In this document: piece after piece, positions 1 through 11,683 of the stretch
How the letters are laid out: every line of letters starts with the position of its first letter
How positions within the stretch are numbered: position 1 is the stretch's first letter
Source: Variovorax fucosicus
GTDB lineage: Bacteria; Pseudomonadota; Gammaproteobacteria; Burkholderiales; Burkholderiaceae_C
Assembly: GCF_030316825.1 (NCBI RefSeq)
Contig: NZ_JASZYU010000004.1
Coordinates: forward strand, 372,001 to 436,000
DNA length: 64,000 nt
Direction of reading: 5' to 3'
Program-made: the position numbers and the translations under genes
Notes under the pieces: model-generated
Databases searched by the model: none
Seen by the model: the letters and a program-made list of their open reading frames with translations, nothing else
Told to the model about the DNA's origin: nothing

Positions 1-873
1 TCGGCGATCGGCCAGATCTATGTGCCGGCGGTCAACTGGATCCTGATGGTCGGCGTGCTGCTGCTGGTGGTCGGCTTTCGCAGCTCGAGCGCGCTGTCGG
101 CGGCCTACGGCATCGCGGTGTCGATCACGATGGTGACGACCACGCTGCTCGCCGGTGTGGTGGCCTACAAGCTCTGGCGCTGGAACCGGGTGGCGGTGCT
201 GGTCGGTGTGCTCGTGTTCGCGGCCATCGACCTGACCTTTGTGGTCGCCAACAGCCTCAAGGTGGCCGAAGGCGGCTGGCTCACGCTGGCCGTGGCGGTG
301 TTCATGATGGTGATCTTCACCACCTGGGCCAAGGGCCGCCGCCTCGGACTGCAGGCAGCCGAGGCCAATCAGTTGCCGCTGCGGCCTTTCATCGAATCGC
401 TGGCCGCCAGCATGCCGCACCGGGTGCGCGGCACGGCCGTGTTCCTGAACGGCGACGCCGACTCGGTGCCGCATGCGCTGTTGCACAACCTCAAGCACAA
501 CCAGGTGCTGCACGAGCAGGTGATCACGCTGGTGGTACAGCCCAGCGCCACGCCGCGCGTCGACGCGGCGCACCGCATCACGGCCGAAGACCTGGGGCAC
601 GGCGTCTGGTCGGTGGTGGCTCGCCACGGCTTCATGGAACGGCCCGACGTGCCAGAGTTCATCCGCATCTTTGCCTACCAGAAGGGCGTGGCCTGCGAGT
701 CGATGAGCACCTCGTACTTCACCTCGCGCGCCTCGGTGATCGACGCGCATCTGCCGGGCATGAATCCGGTGCGGCGCGCGCTGTTCGGCTGGCTGCAGCG
801 CAATGCGGGCCGGGCTTCGGACTACTTCCAGCTGCCCGGCAACCGCCTGGTCGAAATGGGCCAGCGAACCTGA
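1..873 (+). CDS. kup: Kup potassium uptake protein, 3' part
   Basis: This is the C-terminal part of a KUP/HAK-type potassium-proton symporter of the inner membrane. The reading frame is open from base 1 (SAIGQIYVPAVNW...), so the gene starts outside the window and the internal GTG at 22 is not its start. The family pattern GQIYVPAVNW followed by VVGFRSSSALSAAYGIAV is visible, then four hydrophobic segments up to about residue 105, then the long hydrophilic cytoplasmic tail typical of the family. The stop is TGA at 871-873. No clear terminator follows. Identification is firm; only the N-terminus is missing. Confidence 0.92.
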   Translation, partial: SAIGQIYVPAVNWILMVGVLLLVVGFRSSSALSAAYGIAVSITMVTTTLLAGVVAYKLWRWNRVAVLVGVLVFAAIDLTFVVANSLKVAEGGWLTLAVAVFMMVIFTTWAKGRRLGLQAAEANQLPLRPFIESLAASMPHRVRGTAVFLNGDADSVPHALLHNLKHNQVLHEQVITLVVQPSATPRVDAAHRITAEDLGHGVWSVVARHGFMERPDVPEFIRIFAYQKGVACESMSTSYFTSRASVIDAHLPGMNPVRRALFGWLQRNAGRASDYFQLPGNRLVEMGQRT

Positions 874-900
874 ATCGGGGCGGTCGGGACGCCGCAGTTA

Positions 901-954
901 TTGACAGCCTTTCGCGTTTACCCTAGATTACTAACCGGCTGGTCATTAATGACC
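901..954 (+). promoter_or_regulatory. Promoter and palindromic operator of the RND efflux operon
   Basis: TTGACA (901-906) and TAGATT (924-929) are separated by 17 bp, a near-consensus sigma-70 promoter. Immediately downstream lies a perfect 14-bp palindrome, GGTCATTAATGACC (941-954). It overlaps a broader imperfect dyad, ATTACTAACC-GGCT-GGTCATTAAT. A dyad just downstream of the -10 is the usual place for a TetR-type efflux repressor. No regulator gene is adjacent, so the repressor would be encoded elsewhere (inference). Confidence 0.75.
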
Positions 955-979
955 CCTGTCAGCTCAATCAAGGTGTCCC

Positions 980-2152
980 ATGACCGCGTTTTCCTCCATC
1001 CGTGCCACGCCGCTGCGTTGCGGTGCCGCATTGCTCCTGATCGCGGCGCTGGCCGCCTGCACCAAGCCGCCGCCGCCCGAAGAGCCGGTGCGCGCGGTCA
1101 AGGTCATCACCATCGGTGCCAGCGCCTTCGCCAGCGAGCCGGAGTTCTCGGCCGAGGTCAAGGCCCGCGTCGAGTCGCGCCTGGGCTTTCGCGTTGCGGG
1201 CAAGATCATCAAGCGCCAGGTCGACCTGGGGCAGCACGTCAAGGCGGGCCAGGTGCTGGCGCAGCTCGATCCGCAGGACTACCGCCTTGCCGCCGAGGCG
1301 GCCCGGGCCCAGTCGGCCGCCGCGTTGACCAACCGTGACCTGGCGTCTGCTGACCTCAAGCGCTACCGCGAGTTGAAGGAACAGAACTTCATCAGCGGCG
1401 CCGAACTCGAGCGCCGCGAAACCACCTACAAGGCCGCGCAGGCCCAACTCGAGCAGGCCCAGGCACAACTGTCGTCGCAGGGCAATCAGGCCAGCTACAC
1501 CACGCTGGTGGCCGACGTCTCGGGCGTGGTCACGGCGGTCGAAGCCGAGCCAGGCCAGGTGGTTACGGCCGGCATGACGGTGGTGCGCATCGCGCAGGAC
1601 GGCCCGCGCGACGTGGTGTTCGCGGTGCCGGAAGACCGCGCCGGTTTCGTCAAGGTGGGCTCACCCGTCACGGTGCGGGGCTGGGCCAACGACAGCGAGC
1701 AGGAAGGCACGGTGCGCGAGGTCGCTGCCAGTGCCGACCCGGTGACGCGCACCTACAGCGTCAAGGTCGCGATCGATGCGGCCGATGCGCCCGCGCTCGG
1801 CGCCACCGTCTACGCTCGGCCCAAGTCGCTGGCGCGCAGTGGAACGCCAGTGATCAAGCTGCCGACCAGCGCGTTGCGCGAGGAAGGGAAGGCCACTGCG
1901 GTCTGGGTGCTCGACAAGGCGACGATGACGGTGCGCTCGCAGCCGGTGCAACTGGCCACGGCCGACGGCAACGAGGCCGTGGTGGCCGGCGGCCTCACGC
2001 CCGGCATGCTGGTGGTGGTGGCTGGCGTGCACGTGCTGTCGCCGAACCAGAAGGTCACGGTCTACGAATCGAAAGTGGGCGGAACGCCCGTTGCCCCGGC
2101 GCCGGGCGCCGTCAAGACTGTCGCGCCGGCCGCTTCGGGTGCGGCCCGATGA
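980..2152 (+). CDS. RND efflux periplasmic adaptor lipoprotein
   Basis: This 390-residue membrane-fusion protein (HlyD/AcrA family) bridges an inner-membrane RND pump to an outer-membrane channel. The N-terminus has a lipoprotein signal: a hydrophobic stretch ending in the lipobox LAAC near residues 24-27. Then come the lipoyl half-motif (GFRVAGKIIKRQVDLGQHVK, about 72-91), an alpha-helical hairpin rich in AQAQ repeats (about 110-170) and the second lipoyl half (SGVVTAVEAEPGQVV, about 180-195). The Pro/Ala-rich C-terminus is a typical tail. It overlaps the permease gene by ATGA, so the two are translationally coupled. No outer-membrane factor gene follows, so a channel encoded elsewhere is presumably shared. 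Confidence 0.9.
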   Translation: MTAFSSIRATPLRCGAALLLIAALAACTKPPPPEEPVRAVKVITIGASAFASEPEFSAEVKARVESRLGFRVAGKIIKRQVDLGQHVKAGQVLAQLDPQDYRLAAEAARAQSAAALTNRDLASADLKRYRELKEQNFISGAELERRETTYKAAQAQLEQAQAQLSSQGNQASYTTLVADVSGVVTAVEAEPGQVVTAGMTVVRIAQDGPRDVVFAVPEDRAGFVKVGSPVTVRGWANDSEQEGTVREVAASADPVTRTYSVKVAIDAADAPALGATVYARPKSLARSGTPVIKLPTSALREEGKATAVWVLDKATMTVRSQPVQLATADGNEAVVAGGLTPGMLVVVAGVHVLSPNQKVTVYESKVGGTPVAPAPGAVKTVAPAASGAAR

Positions 2153-5100
2153 GCACGCCGGACGCCGGCAGCACCGGTTTCAACCTGTCCAAATGGGCGC
2201 TCGACCACGGGCCGCTCACGCGCTACCTCATGTTCGTGCTGATGCTGCTGGGCTTTGCCGCCTACTTCCAGCTCGGCCAGGACGAAGACCCTCCCTTCAC
2301 CTTCCGCATCATGGTGGTGCGCACCTACTGGCCGGGCGCGACGGCACAGCAAGTGGCCGAGCAGGTCACCGACAAGCTCGAACGCTCGCTGCAGGAGGCG
2401 CCGTACGCCGACAAGATCCGCAGCTATTCCAAGCCGGGCGAGTCGCAGATCATTTTCGAGATCAAGGATTCGTCCAAGGCCAGCGAGGTGCCGAACGTCT
2501 GGTACACGGTGCGCAAGAAGATCGGCGACATGCGCAGCACGCTGCCGGCCGGCGTGCAGGGGCCGTTCTTCAACGACGACTTCGGCGACGTCTACGGCGT
2601 GATCTACGCGCTCGAGAGCGAGGGTTTCAGCCACGCCGAACTGCACAACCTGGCCGACGACGTGCGCCAGCAGCTGCTGCGCGTGAAAGACGTTGCCAAG
2701 GTCGACCAGTTCGGCGTGCAGGACGAAAAGGTCTACATCGAGGTGTCGCAGAAGCGCGTGGCGCAGCTGGGCCTCGACTTCAACGCCGTGCTGGCGCAGA
2801 TCGGTTCGCAGAACGCGGTGGAGAGTGCAGGCACGATCCAGTCGCCGCTCGACGTGGTGCAGGTGCGCGTGGGCGGCCAGTTCACCAACATCGAACAGTT
2901 GCGGGAGATGCCGATCCGCGGCAGCTCGGGCAACCAGCTCAAGCTCGGCGACATTGCCGACATCCGCCGCGACTACATCGACCCGCCCTCGGTCAAGGTG
3001 CGGCACCAGGGCAAGGAAGTGGTTGCGCTCGGCATCTCGATGGCCAAGGGCGGCGACATCATTGCGCTCGGCAAGGCGCTGCACGCGGCCACGGCCCAGA
3101 TCGACAAGCAACTGCCCGCGGGCGTGAAGCTCGCGCAGGTGCAGGATCAGCCGGTGTCGGTGTCGACCTCGGTCAACGAGTTCGTGCATGTGCTGATCGA
3201 GGCCGTGGCGATCGTGCTGGCCGTGAGCTTCATCGCGCTCGGCCTGCACAAGGGCGGACGCTTCGGCTGGTACGTCGACATCCGGCCGGGGCTGGTGGTG
3301 GCGATCACGATTCCTCTGGTGCTGGCCGTGACCTTCCTGGCGATGAACTACTTCGGCATCGGCTTGCACAAGATCTCGCTCGGCTCGCTGATCATCGCGC
3401 TCGGCCTGCTGGTGGACGACGCCATCATCGCGGTCGAGATGATGGTGCGCAAGATGGAGGAGGGCTACGACAAGGTGCGTGCGGCCACCTTTGCCTACGA
3501 CGTCACGGCGATGCCGATGCTCACGGGCACCCTGATCACGGCGGCCGGCTTCCTGCCGATCGGCATCGCCAAATCGGTGACCGGCGAATACACCTTCGCG
3601 ATCTTCGCGGTGACCGTGATCGCGCTGGTGTTGAGCTGGATCGTCTCGGTCTACTTCGTGCCCTACCTCGGCACCCTGCTGCTCAAGGTGAAGCCGCACG
3701 ATCCGGATGCACCGCCGCACGAGCTGTTCGATTCGCCGTTCTACAACACCTTCCGGCGCGCGGTGAACTGGTGCGTGGAATACCGCTGGCTGACCATCGC
3801 TGCCACCGTGCTGATCTTCGCGCTGGGCATCGTCGGCATGGGCAAGGTGCAGCAGCAGTTTTTCCCTGATTCGAGCCGCCCGGAGATCCTGGTCGACCTG
3901 TGGTCGCCCGAGGGCACCTCGTTCAAGGCCACCGAAGAGGTGGCCAAGCGGGTCGAACAGCGCTTTCTGCAGGAGAGCGGCGTCGCGACCGTGAGCACCT
4001 GGATCGGCTCCGGCGTGCCGCGCTTCTACCTGCCGCTGGACCAGGTGTTTCCGCAGAGCAACGTGTCGCAGCTGATCGTGCTGAGCAAGGACTTGAAGCA
4101 GCGCGAACTGCTGCGCCTCAAGCTGCCGACGATCCTGGCGCAGGAATTTCCCGAGGTGCGCGGCCGCGTCAAGCTGCTGCCGAACGGGCCGCCGGTGGCC
4201 TACCCGGTGCAGTTCCGCGTGATCGGCACCGATCCGGCGCAGTTGCGCGTGCATGCCGACGAGGTCAAGGCCGTGATGCGCGACAACGCCAACATGCGGG
4301 GCGTCAACGACAACTGGAACGAATCGGTCAAGGTGATCCGCCTCGAGGTGGACCAGGCCAAGGCGCGCGCGCTCGGCGTTACCAGCCAGGCCATCGCGCA
4401 GGCGGCCAGGACCATGTTCAGCGGCACCACTGTCGGCCAGTACCGCGAGAACGATCGCCTGATCGACATCGTGCTGCGGCAGTCACCCGACGAACGCGAG
4501 GCGATCTCGGACATCGGCAACGCCTATCTGCCGACCACCTCGGGCCGCTCGATTCCGCTCACGCAGATCGCCAAGCCGGTGTTCACCTGGGAGCCGGGCG
4601 TGATGTGGCGCGAGAACCGCGACTACGCGATCACCGTGCAGGGCGACATCGTCGAGGGCCTGCAGGGCGCCACCGTCACGGCCGAACTCCTGCCGCAATT
4701 GCGCGCGCTCGAAGCCAGGTGGCATGCGGCCGGGGAGGGTGGCTACCGCATCGACGTGGCGGGCGCCGTCGAGCAGAGCAGCAAGGGCTCTTCGTCGATC
4801 GTGGCGGGCGTGCCGATCATGCTGTTCCTGGTGTTCACGCTGCTGATGCTGCAGTTGCACAGTTTCAGCCGGTCGCTGCTGGTGTTCATCACCGGGCCGC
4901 TCGGCATTGCCGGCGTGGCGGCGGCGCTGCTGCTGCTGAACCGGCCGTTCGGCTTTGTCGCGCTGCTTGGCGTGATCGCGCTCATGGGCATGATCCAGCG
5001 CAATTCGGTGATCCTGATCGACCAGATCGAGAGCGACCGGGCGGCCGGCGTGCCGGCCTGGGACGCGATCGTCGAGTCGGCGGTGCGGCGGCTGCGGCCG

Positions 5101-5295
5101 ATCGTGCTGACCGCGGCGGCGGCCGTGCTGGCGATGATCCCGTTGTCGCGCAGTGTTTTCTGGGGGCCGATGGCGGTGGCGATCATGGGCGGGCTGATCG
5201 TGGCCACCGTGCTGACCCTGCTGGCACTGCCCGCCATGTACGCCGCTGCATTCCGCGTCAGGCGGGAACCGGAACAGGCCCCCGTTAGCGTTTAA
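2149..5295 (+). CDS. RND efflux permease (HAE1/AcrB superfamily)
   Basis: This 1048-residue inner-membrane proton-driven drug/solvent exporter has the usual family length. It shows one N-terminal membrane segment, a large porter domain, a membrane block around residues 340-560 and a repeat of that layout in the second half with a membrane block from about 880. The proton-relay aspartates are visible as GLLVDDAII near residue 420. The PxFxxDxxGxVxGxxYALE-like region near 145-160 is typical of the TriC/MexK-like side of the HAE1 family. It is second gene of the adaptor-permease operon, and its start overlaps the adaptor stop (2149-2152). Substrate cannot be inferred from sequence. Confidence 0.92.
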   Translation: MSTPDAGSTGFNLSKWALDHGPLTRYLMFVLMLLGFAAYFQLGQDEDPPFTFRIMVVRTYWPGATAQQVAEQVTDKLERSLQEAPYADKIRSYSKPGESQIIFEIKDSSKASEVPNVWYTVRKKIGDMRSTLPAGVQGPFFNDDFGDVYGVIYALESEGFSHAELHNLADDVRQQLLRVKDVAKVDQFGVQDEKVYIEVSQKRVAQLGLDFNAVLAQIGSQNAVESAGTIQSPLDVVQVRVGGQFTNIEQLREMPIRGSSGNQLKLGDIADIRRDYIDPPSVKVRHQGKEVVALGISMAKGGDIIALGKALHAATAQIDKQLPAGVKLAQVQDQPVSVSTSVNEFVHVLIEAVAIVLAVSFIALGLHKGGRFGWYVDIRPGLVVAITIPLVLAVTFLAMNYFGIGLHKISLGSLIIALGLLVDDAIIAVEMMVRKMEEGYDKVRAATFAYDVTAMPMLTGTLITAAGFLPIGIAKSVTGEYTFAIFAVTVIALVLSWIVSVYFVPYLGTLLLKVKPHDPDAPPHELFDSPFYNTFRRAVNWCVEYRWLTIAATVLIFALGIVGMGKVQQQFFPDSSRPEILVDLWSPEGTSFKATEEVAKRVEQRFLQESGVATVSTWIGSGVPRFYLPLDQVFPQSNVSQLIVLSKDLKQRELLRLKLPTILAQEFPEVRGRVKLLPNGPPVAYPVQFRVIGTDPAQLRVHADEVKAVMRDNANMRGVNDNWNESVKVIRLEVDQAKARALGVTSQAIAQAARTMFSGTTVGQYRENDRLIDIVLRQSPDEREAISDIGNAYLPTTSGRSIPLTQIAKPVFTWEPGVMWRENRDYAITVQGDIVEGLQGATVTAELLPQLRALEARWHAAGEGGYRIDVAGAVEQSSKGSSSIVAGVPIMLFLVFTLLMLQLHSFSRSLLVFITGPLGIAGVAAALLLLNRPFGFVALLGVIALMGMIQRNSVILIDQIESDRAAGVPAWDAIVESAVRRLRPIVLTAAAAVLAMIPLSRSVFWGPMAVAIMGGLIVATVLTLLALPAMYAAAFRVRREPEQAPVSV

Positions 5296-5319
5296 AATGC
5301 GCGGTTGACCGATTTCGAG

Positions 5320-5353
5320 CGGGTGGTCTGGATTCAGGGGCCGCCCGTTTTTT
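5320..5353 (+). terminator. Terminator after the RND operon
   Basis: CGGGTGG (5320-5326) can pair with CCGCCCG (5341-5347), with one G-T pair, followed by a run of six T. It lies between the permease stop and the tRNA-Leu. Confidence 0.6.
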
Positions 5354-5371
5354 CGTTGCATGCACCGGACC

Positions 5372-5458
5372 GCGCGGGTGGCGAAATTGGTAGACGCACC
5401 AGGTTTAGGTCCTGACGTTCGCAAGAACGTGCCGGTTCGAGTCCGGCCCCGCGCACCA
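5372..5458 (+). tRNA. tRNA-Leu (anticodon TAG)
   Basis: An 87-nt type II tRNA including an encoded CCA. The acceptor arm pairs GCGCGGG with CCCGCGC, the anticodon stem CCAGG/CCTGA frames the loop TTTAGGT (anticodon TAG), and a long variable arm (CGTTCGCAAGAACG) and the T arm GGTTCGAGTCC are present. Reads CUA/CUG-type leucine codons. Confidence 0.95.
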
Positions 5459-5484
5459 GCCCAATCTCTCTTGAGGAACACAAA

Positions 5485-6798
5485 ATGACCGTGAACGTTG
5501 AAACCCTCGAAAAGCTCGAGCGCAAGATCACGCTGACCTTGCCGGTCGGCACCATCCAGTCCGAAGTCGACTCGCGCCTCAAGAAGCTGGCCCGCACCGT
5601 CAAGATGGACGGCTTCCGTCCGGGCAAGGTGCCGATGAACGTCGTGGCCCAGCGCTACGGCTACTCGGTCCACTACGAAGTGATGAACGACAAGGTTGGC
5701 GAGGCCTTCTCGCAGGCCGCCAACGAAGCCAAGCTGCGCGTGGCCGGCCAGCCCCGCATCACCGAGAAAGAAGAGTCGCCCGAAGGCGAACTGGCTTTCG
5801 ACGCGGTGTTCGAGGTGTTCCCCGAAGTCAAGATCAACGACCTGTCGGGTGCCCAGGTGGATCGCATCACGGCGGAAGTCGGCGACGACGCGATCGACAA
5901 GACCCTCGAGATCCTGCGCAAGCAGCGCCGCACCTTCGCCCAGCGCGCGATGGACGCCGCCGCGCAGGACAACGATCGCGTGACGGTCGACTTCGAAGGC
6001 AAGATCGACGGCGAAACCTTCCAGGGCGGCAAGGCCGAAGACTTCCAGTTCATCGTCGGCGAAGGCCAGATGCTGAAGGAATTCGAAGACGCGGTGCGCG
6101 GCCTGAAGAGCGGCGACAGCCGCACCTTCCCGCTGTCGTTCCCGGCCGACTACCACGGCAAGGACGTGGCCGGCAAGCAGGCCGACTTCATGGTCACCGT
6201 GAAAAAGATCGAAGCCTCGCACCTGCCCGAAGTCAACGAGCAGCTTGCCAAGTCCCTCGGCATCGCCGACGCGACCGTGGAAGGCCTGCGCGCCGACATC
6301 AAGCGCAACCTCGAACGCGAAGTGAAGTTCCGCCTGCTGGCGCGCAACAAGAACGCCGTGATGGACGCGCTGATCGCCAACGCCGAACTCGACCTGCCGA
6401 ACTCGAGCGTGCAATCGGAAATCGACCGCATGGTCGAAGGCGCGCGCGCCGAACTGAAGCAGCGCGGCATCAAGGACGCCGACAAGGCGCCGATCCCCGA
6501 AGAAATGTTCCGCCCGCAAGCCGAGCGCCGCGTGCGCCTGGGCCTGGTGGTGGCCGAACTGGTGCGCGCCAACAACCTGCAGGCCAAGCCCGAGCAGATC
6601 AAGGCGCACATCGACGAGCTGGCTGCCAGCTACGAAAAGCCGGCCGACGTGGTGCGCTGGTATTTCGGCGACAACCGCCGCCTGGCCGAAGTCGAAGCCG
6701 TGGTGATCGAGAACAACGTCACGGACTTCGTGCTCGGCCGCGCCCAGGTCAGCGAAAAATCGGTGTCGTTCGACGAGCTGATGGCGCAGCAGGGCTGA
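5485..6798 (+). CDS. tig: Trigger factor, ribosome-associated chaperone
   Basis: This 437-residue trigger factor binds the ribosome exit tunnel and folds nascent chains. The N-terminal ribosome-binding signature appears as GFRPGKVP near residues 44-51. The central PPIase (FKBP-like) domain covers about 160-240 (DRVTVDFEGKIDG, then FxVGEGQML), and the helical C-terminal substrate cradle fills the rest. The start has a GAGGAA ribosome site 7 nt upstream. It heads the classic tig-clpP-clpX-lon order of proteobacteria; a hairpin terminator separates it from clpP. Confidence 0.97.
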   Translation: MTVNVETLEKLERKITLTLPVGTIQSEVDSRLKKLARTVKMDGFRPGKVPMNVVAQRYGYSVHYEVMNDKVGEAFSQAANEAKLRVAGQPRITEKEESPEGELAFDAVFEVFPEVKINDLSGAQVDRITAEVGDDAIDKTLEILRKQRRTFAQRAMDAAAQDNDRVTVDFEGKIDGETFQGGKAEDFQFIVGEGQMLKEFEDAVRGLKSGDSRTFPLSFPADYHGKDVAGKQADFMVTVKKIEASHLPEVNEQLAKSLGIADATVEGLRADIKRNLEREVKFRLLARNKNAVMDALIANAELDLPNSSVQSEIDRMVEGARAELKQRGIKDADKAPIPEEMFRPQAERRVRLGLVVAELVRANNLQAKPEQIKAHIDELAASYEKPADVVRWYFGDNRRLAEVEAVVIENNVTDFVLGRAQVSEKSVSFDELMAQQG

Positions 6799-6822
6799 TC
6801 GTCCGCCGGCTCCGCAGCAATT

Positions 6823-6856
6823 GGGGCTTGTGCTTTCAGGCACGAGCCCCATTTTT
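6823..6856 (+). terminator. Terminator between tig and clpP
   Basis: GGGGCTTGTGC (6823-6833) pairs with GGCACGAGCCCC (6839-6850), followed by ATTTTT. A strong intrinsic terminator that gives tig its own transcript end. Confidence 0.8.
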
Positions 6857-6892
6857 GCTTGGGTACAGTACAAACCTCTCTGGAGAGCACAT

Positions 6893-7501
6893 ATGAGCGT
6901 TCAGGAAACCAAGGGCCTGGGTCTGATCCCGATGGTCATCGAGCAGTCGGGCCGCGGCGAGCGGTCTTACGACATTTATTCGCGTCTGCTCAAGGAGCGG
7001 GTGATTTTTCTGGTTGGCGAGGTGAACGACCAGACCGCCAATCTCGTGGTGGCACAGCTGTTGTTTCTCGAGAGCGAAAATCCGGACAAGGACATTTCGT
7101 TCTACATCAATTCCCCGGGCGGGAGCGTGAGCGCCGGTCTGGCGATCTTCGACACCATGCAGTTCGTCAAGCCGGAAGTCTCGACGCTGTGCATGGGCAT
7201 GGCGGCCAGCATGGGCTCGTTCCTGCTGATGGCCGGTGCCAAGGGCAAGCGTTTTGCGCTGCCCAACTCGAAGATCATGATCCACCAGCCCTCCGGCGGC
7301 ACCTCGGGCCAGGCGACCGACATCGAGATTCACGCGCGTGAAATCATCAAGACGCGCGAGCAGCTCAACAAGATCTACGCCGAGCGCACCGGCCAGCCGG
7401 TCGAGAAGATCGCGCTCGACATGGAACGCGACCGCTACCTGTCAGCCGAAGAAGCGCAGGTCTACGGGCTTGTCGACCAGGTGATCCACAAGCGGGCATA
7501 A
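6893..7501 (+). CDS. clpP: ATP-dependent Clp protease proteolytic subunit
   Basis: This 202-residue serine peptidase forms the tetradecameric ClpP barrel fed by ClpX or ClpA. The catalytic triad is readable: Ser106 in GMAASMGS, His131 in MIHQP and Asp180 in MERDRY, with the same 25- and 49-residue spacings as in E. coli ClpP. I chose ATG 6893 (MSVQETKGLG), which has GGAGAG just upstream; an earlier in-frame ATG at 6821 would add a non-family extension through the terminator. It is followed by its own terminator and then clpX. Confidence 0.97.
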   Translation: MSVQETKGLGLIPMVIEQSGRGERSYDIYSRLLKERVIFLVGEVNDQTANLVVAQLLFLESENPDKDISFYINSPGGSVSAGLAIFDTMQFVKPEVSTLCMGMAASMGSFLLMAGAKGKRFALPNSKIMIHQPSGGTSGQATDIEIHAREIIKTREQLNKIYAERTGQPVEKIALDMERDRYLSAEEAQVYGLVDQVIHKRA

Positions 7502-7532
7502 GTCGCTTTTTCGCCTGCCGCGGGTCTGAATA

Positions 7533-7563
7533 CGGCGTTTCCCACACGGGGAACGCCGTTTTT
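7533..7563 (+). terminator. Terminator between clpP and clpX
   Basis: CGGCGTTTCCC pairs with GGGGAACGCCG around an ACAC loop (7533-7558), followed by TTTTTG. Likely attenuates rather than fully separates clpP and clpX. Confidence 0.8.
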
Positions 7564-7604
7564 GTTTCGCTATCATTGTTAAATCCCAGTTACGAGGCAT
7601 CTGC

Positions 7605-8873
7605 ATGGCCGAGAAAAAAGGCTCTTCCAGCGAAAAAACGCTTTACTGCTCGTTCTGCGGGAAGAGTCAGCACGAGGTCAAAAAGCTGATCGCCGGTCCG
7701 TCGGTGTTCATCTGCGACGAATGCATCGACCTCTGCAACGAAATCATCCGCGACGAACTGCCGGCGGGTGAGGAAGCACGCGACGCGCGCAACGACCTGC
7801 CGACGCCGCTCGAGATCAAGACCAACCTCGACAACTACGTGATCGGCCAGGAGCCTGCCAAGCGTATGTTGTCCGTGGCGGTCTACAACCACTACAAGCG
7901 CCTGCGCCACAAGGAAAAGAACATCAAGGGCGATGAGGTCGAGCTCAGCAAGAGCAACATCCTGTTGATCGGCCCGACCGGTTCCGGCAAGACGCTGCTG
8001 GCCCAGACGCTGGCGCGCATGCTCGACGTGCCCTTCGTGATGGCCGACGCCACCACGCTGACTGAAGCGGGCTACGTCGGCGAAGACGTCGAGAACATCA
8101 TCCAGAAGCTGCTGCAGAGCTGCAACTACGAAGTCGAAAAGGCCCAGCGCGGCATCGTCTACATCGACGAGATCGACAAGATCTCGCGCAAGTCCGACAA
8201 CCCCTCGATCACCCGCGACGTGTCGGGCGAGGGCGTGCAGCAGGCCTTGCTCAAGCTGATCGAAGGCACCATGGCGAGCGTGCCGCCGCAGGGCGGGCGC
8301 AAGCATCCGAACCAGGACTTCCTGCAGATCGACACGACCAACATCCTGTTCATCTGCGGCGGCGCGTTTTCGGGTCTCGAGAAGGTGATCGAGAACCGTA
8401 CCGAAGCCTCCGGCATCGGCTTCGGCGCGATGGTGCGCAGCAAGGAGCAGCGCAGCATCACCGAGGTGTTCCGCGAAGTGGAGCCGGAAGACCTGATCAA
8501 GTTCGGCCTGATCCCCGAACTCGTCGGCCGCATGCCTGTGGTGGCCTCGCTGGCCGAACTGAGCGAAGACGCGCTGGTGCAGATCCTGACCGAGCCGAAG
8601 AACGCGGTGGTCAAGCAATTCACCAAGCTGCTGCAGATGGAGGGCGTGGATCTCGAGATCCGTCCCGCCGCGCTGAAAGCGATTGCACGCAAGGCGCTGG
8701 CGCGCAAGACGGGCGCACGCGGTTTGCGGTCGATCCTTGAACAGTCGCTGATCGACACCATGTTCGAATTGCCCAACGCGACCAATGTCGACAAGGTGGT
8801 GGTCGAGGAATCGACCATCGACGAAAACAAGCCCCCGTTGCTCGTGTACCGCGAAGCGGCGAAAAAGGCCTAA
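7605..8873 (+). CDS. clpX: Clp protease ATP-binding unfoldase ClpX
   Basis: This 422-residue AAA+ unfoldase recognises tagged substrates and threads them into ClpP. The N-terminal zinc-binding domain has Cys15, Cys18, Cys37 and Cys40. Walker A is GPTGSGKT (123-130, Lys129), Walker B is VYIDEIDKI near 183-191, and the pore loop GYVGEDVE lies near 150. The length is normal for the family. The start ATG follows the clpP terminator by about 40 bp, with ACGAGG upstream. Confidence 0.98.
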   Translation: MAEKKGSSSEKTLYCSFCGKSQHEVKKLIAGPSVFICDECIDLCNEIIRDELPAGEEARDARNDLPTPLEIKTNLDNYVIGQEPAKRMLSVAVYNHYKRLRHKEKNIKGDEVELSKSNILLIGPTGSGKTLLAQTLARMLDVPFVMADATTLTEAGYVGEDVENIIQKLLQSCNYEVEKAQRGIVYIDEIDKISRKSDNPSITRDVSGEGVQQALLKLIEGTMASVPPQGGRKHPNQDFLQIDTTNILFICGGAFSGLEKVIENRTEASGIGFGAMVRSKEQRSITEVFREVEPEDLIKFGLIPELVGRMPVVASLAELSEDALVQILTEPKNAVVKQFTKLLQMEGVDLEIRPAALKAIARKALARKTGARGLRSILEQSLIDTMFELPNATNVDKVVVEESTIDENKPPLLVYREAAKKA

Positions 8874-8882
8874 AGGATCCTC

Positions 8883-11327
<2,445 letters not shown>

Positions 11328-11336
11328 ACGAGGCGC

Positions 11337-11366
11337 TTGCAGGAGTCCGAAAAAGCGGTATATAAT
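11337..11366 (+). promoter_or_regulatory. Promoter of the tRNA cluster
   Basis: TTGCAG (11337-11342) and a perfect TATAAT (11361-11366) are 18 bp apart and end 14 bp before tRNA-Gly. Confidence 0.75.
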
Positions 11367-11380
11367 TCGAGGCTCGAAAC

Positions 11381-11456
11381 GCGGGAATAGCTCAGTTGGT
11401 AGAGCGCAACCTTGCCAAGGTTGAGGTCGAGAGTTCGAGACTCTTTTCCCGCTCCA
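11381..11456 (+). tRNA. tRNA-Gly (anticodon GCC)
   Basis: A 76-nt tRNA. GCGGGAA/TTCCCGC acceptor pairing, anticodon stem CAACC/GGTTG around TTGCCAA (anticodon GCC), T arm GAGTTCGAGACTC, encoded TCCA end. Confidence 0.95.
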
Positions 11457-11468
11457 ATTTTCGAAAAA

Positions 11469-11494
11469 GGGAAGCATCAGCTTCCCTTTTTTTT
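11469..11494 (+). terminator. Terminator between tRNA-Gly and tRNA-Cys
   Basis: GGGAAGC-ATCA-GCTTCCC (11469-11486) is followed by eight T. It may tune the ratio of tRNA-Gly to the tRNAs downstream. Confidence 0.8.
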
Positions 11495-11507
11495 GTTCGT
11501 ACAACGT

Positions 11508-11581
11508 GGCGCGATAGCAAAGCGGTTATGCAACGGATTGCAAATCCGTCTAGCCCGGTTCGACTCCGGGTCGCGCCTCCA
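11508..11581 (+). tRNA. tRNA-Cys (anticodon GCA)
   Basis: A 74-nt tRNA. GGCGCGA/TCGCGCC acceptor stem, anticodon stem ACGGA/TCCGT around TTGCAAA (anticodon GCA), CCCGGTTCGACTCCGGG T arm, encoded CCA. Confidence 0.95.
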
Positions 11582-11683
11582 CTCTCCATCAGGTCATCGT
11601 TCGCGATACCGATTCGGCAGCCTCGCCAACCTTCGTTGTCGGGGCTGTTTTTGTTTGGGTTATCTTCGACGCAACGACCCTCC

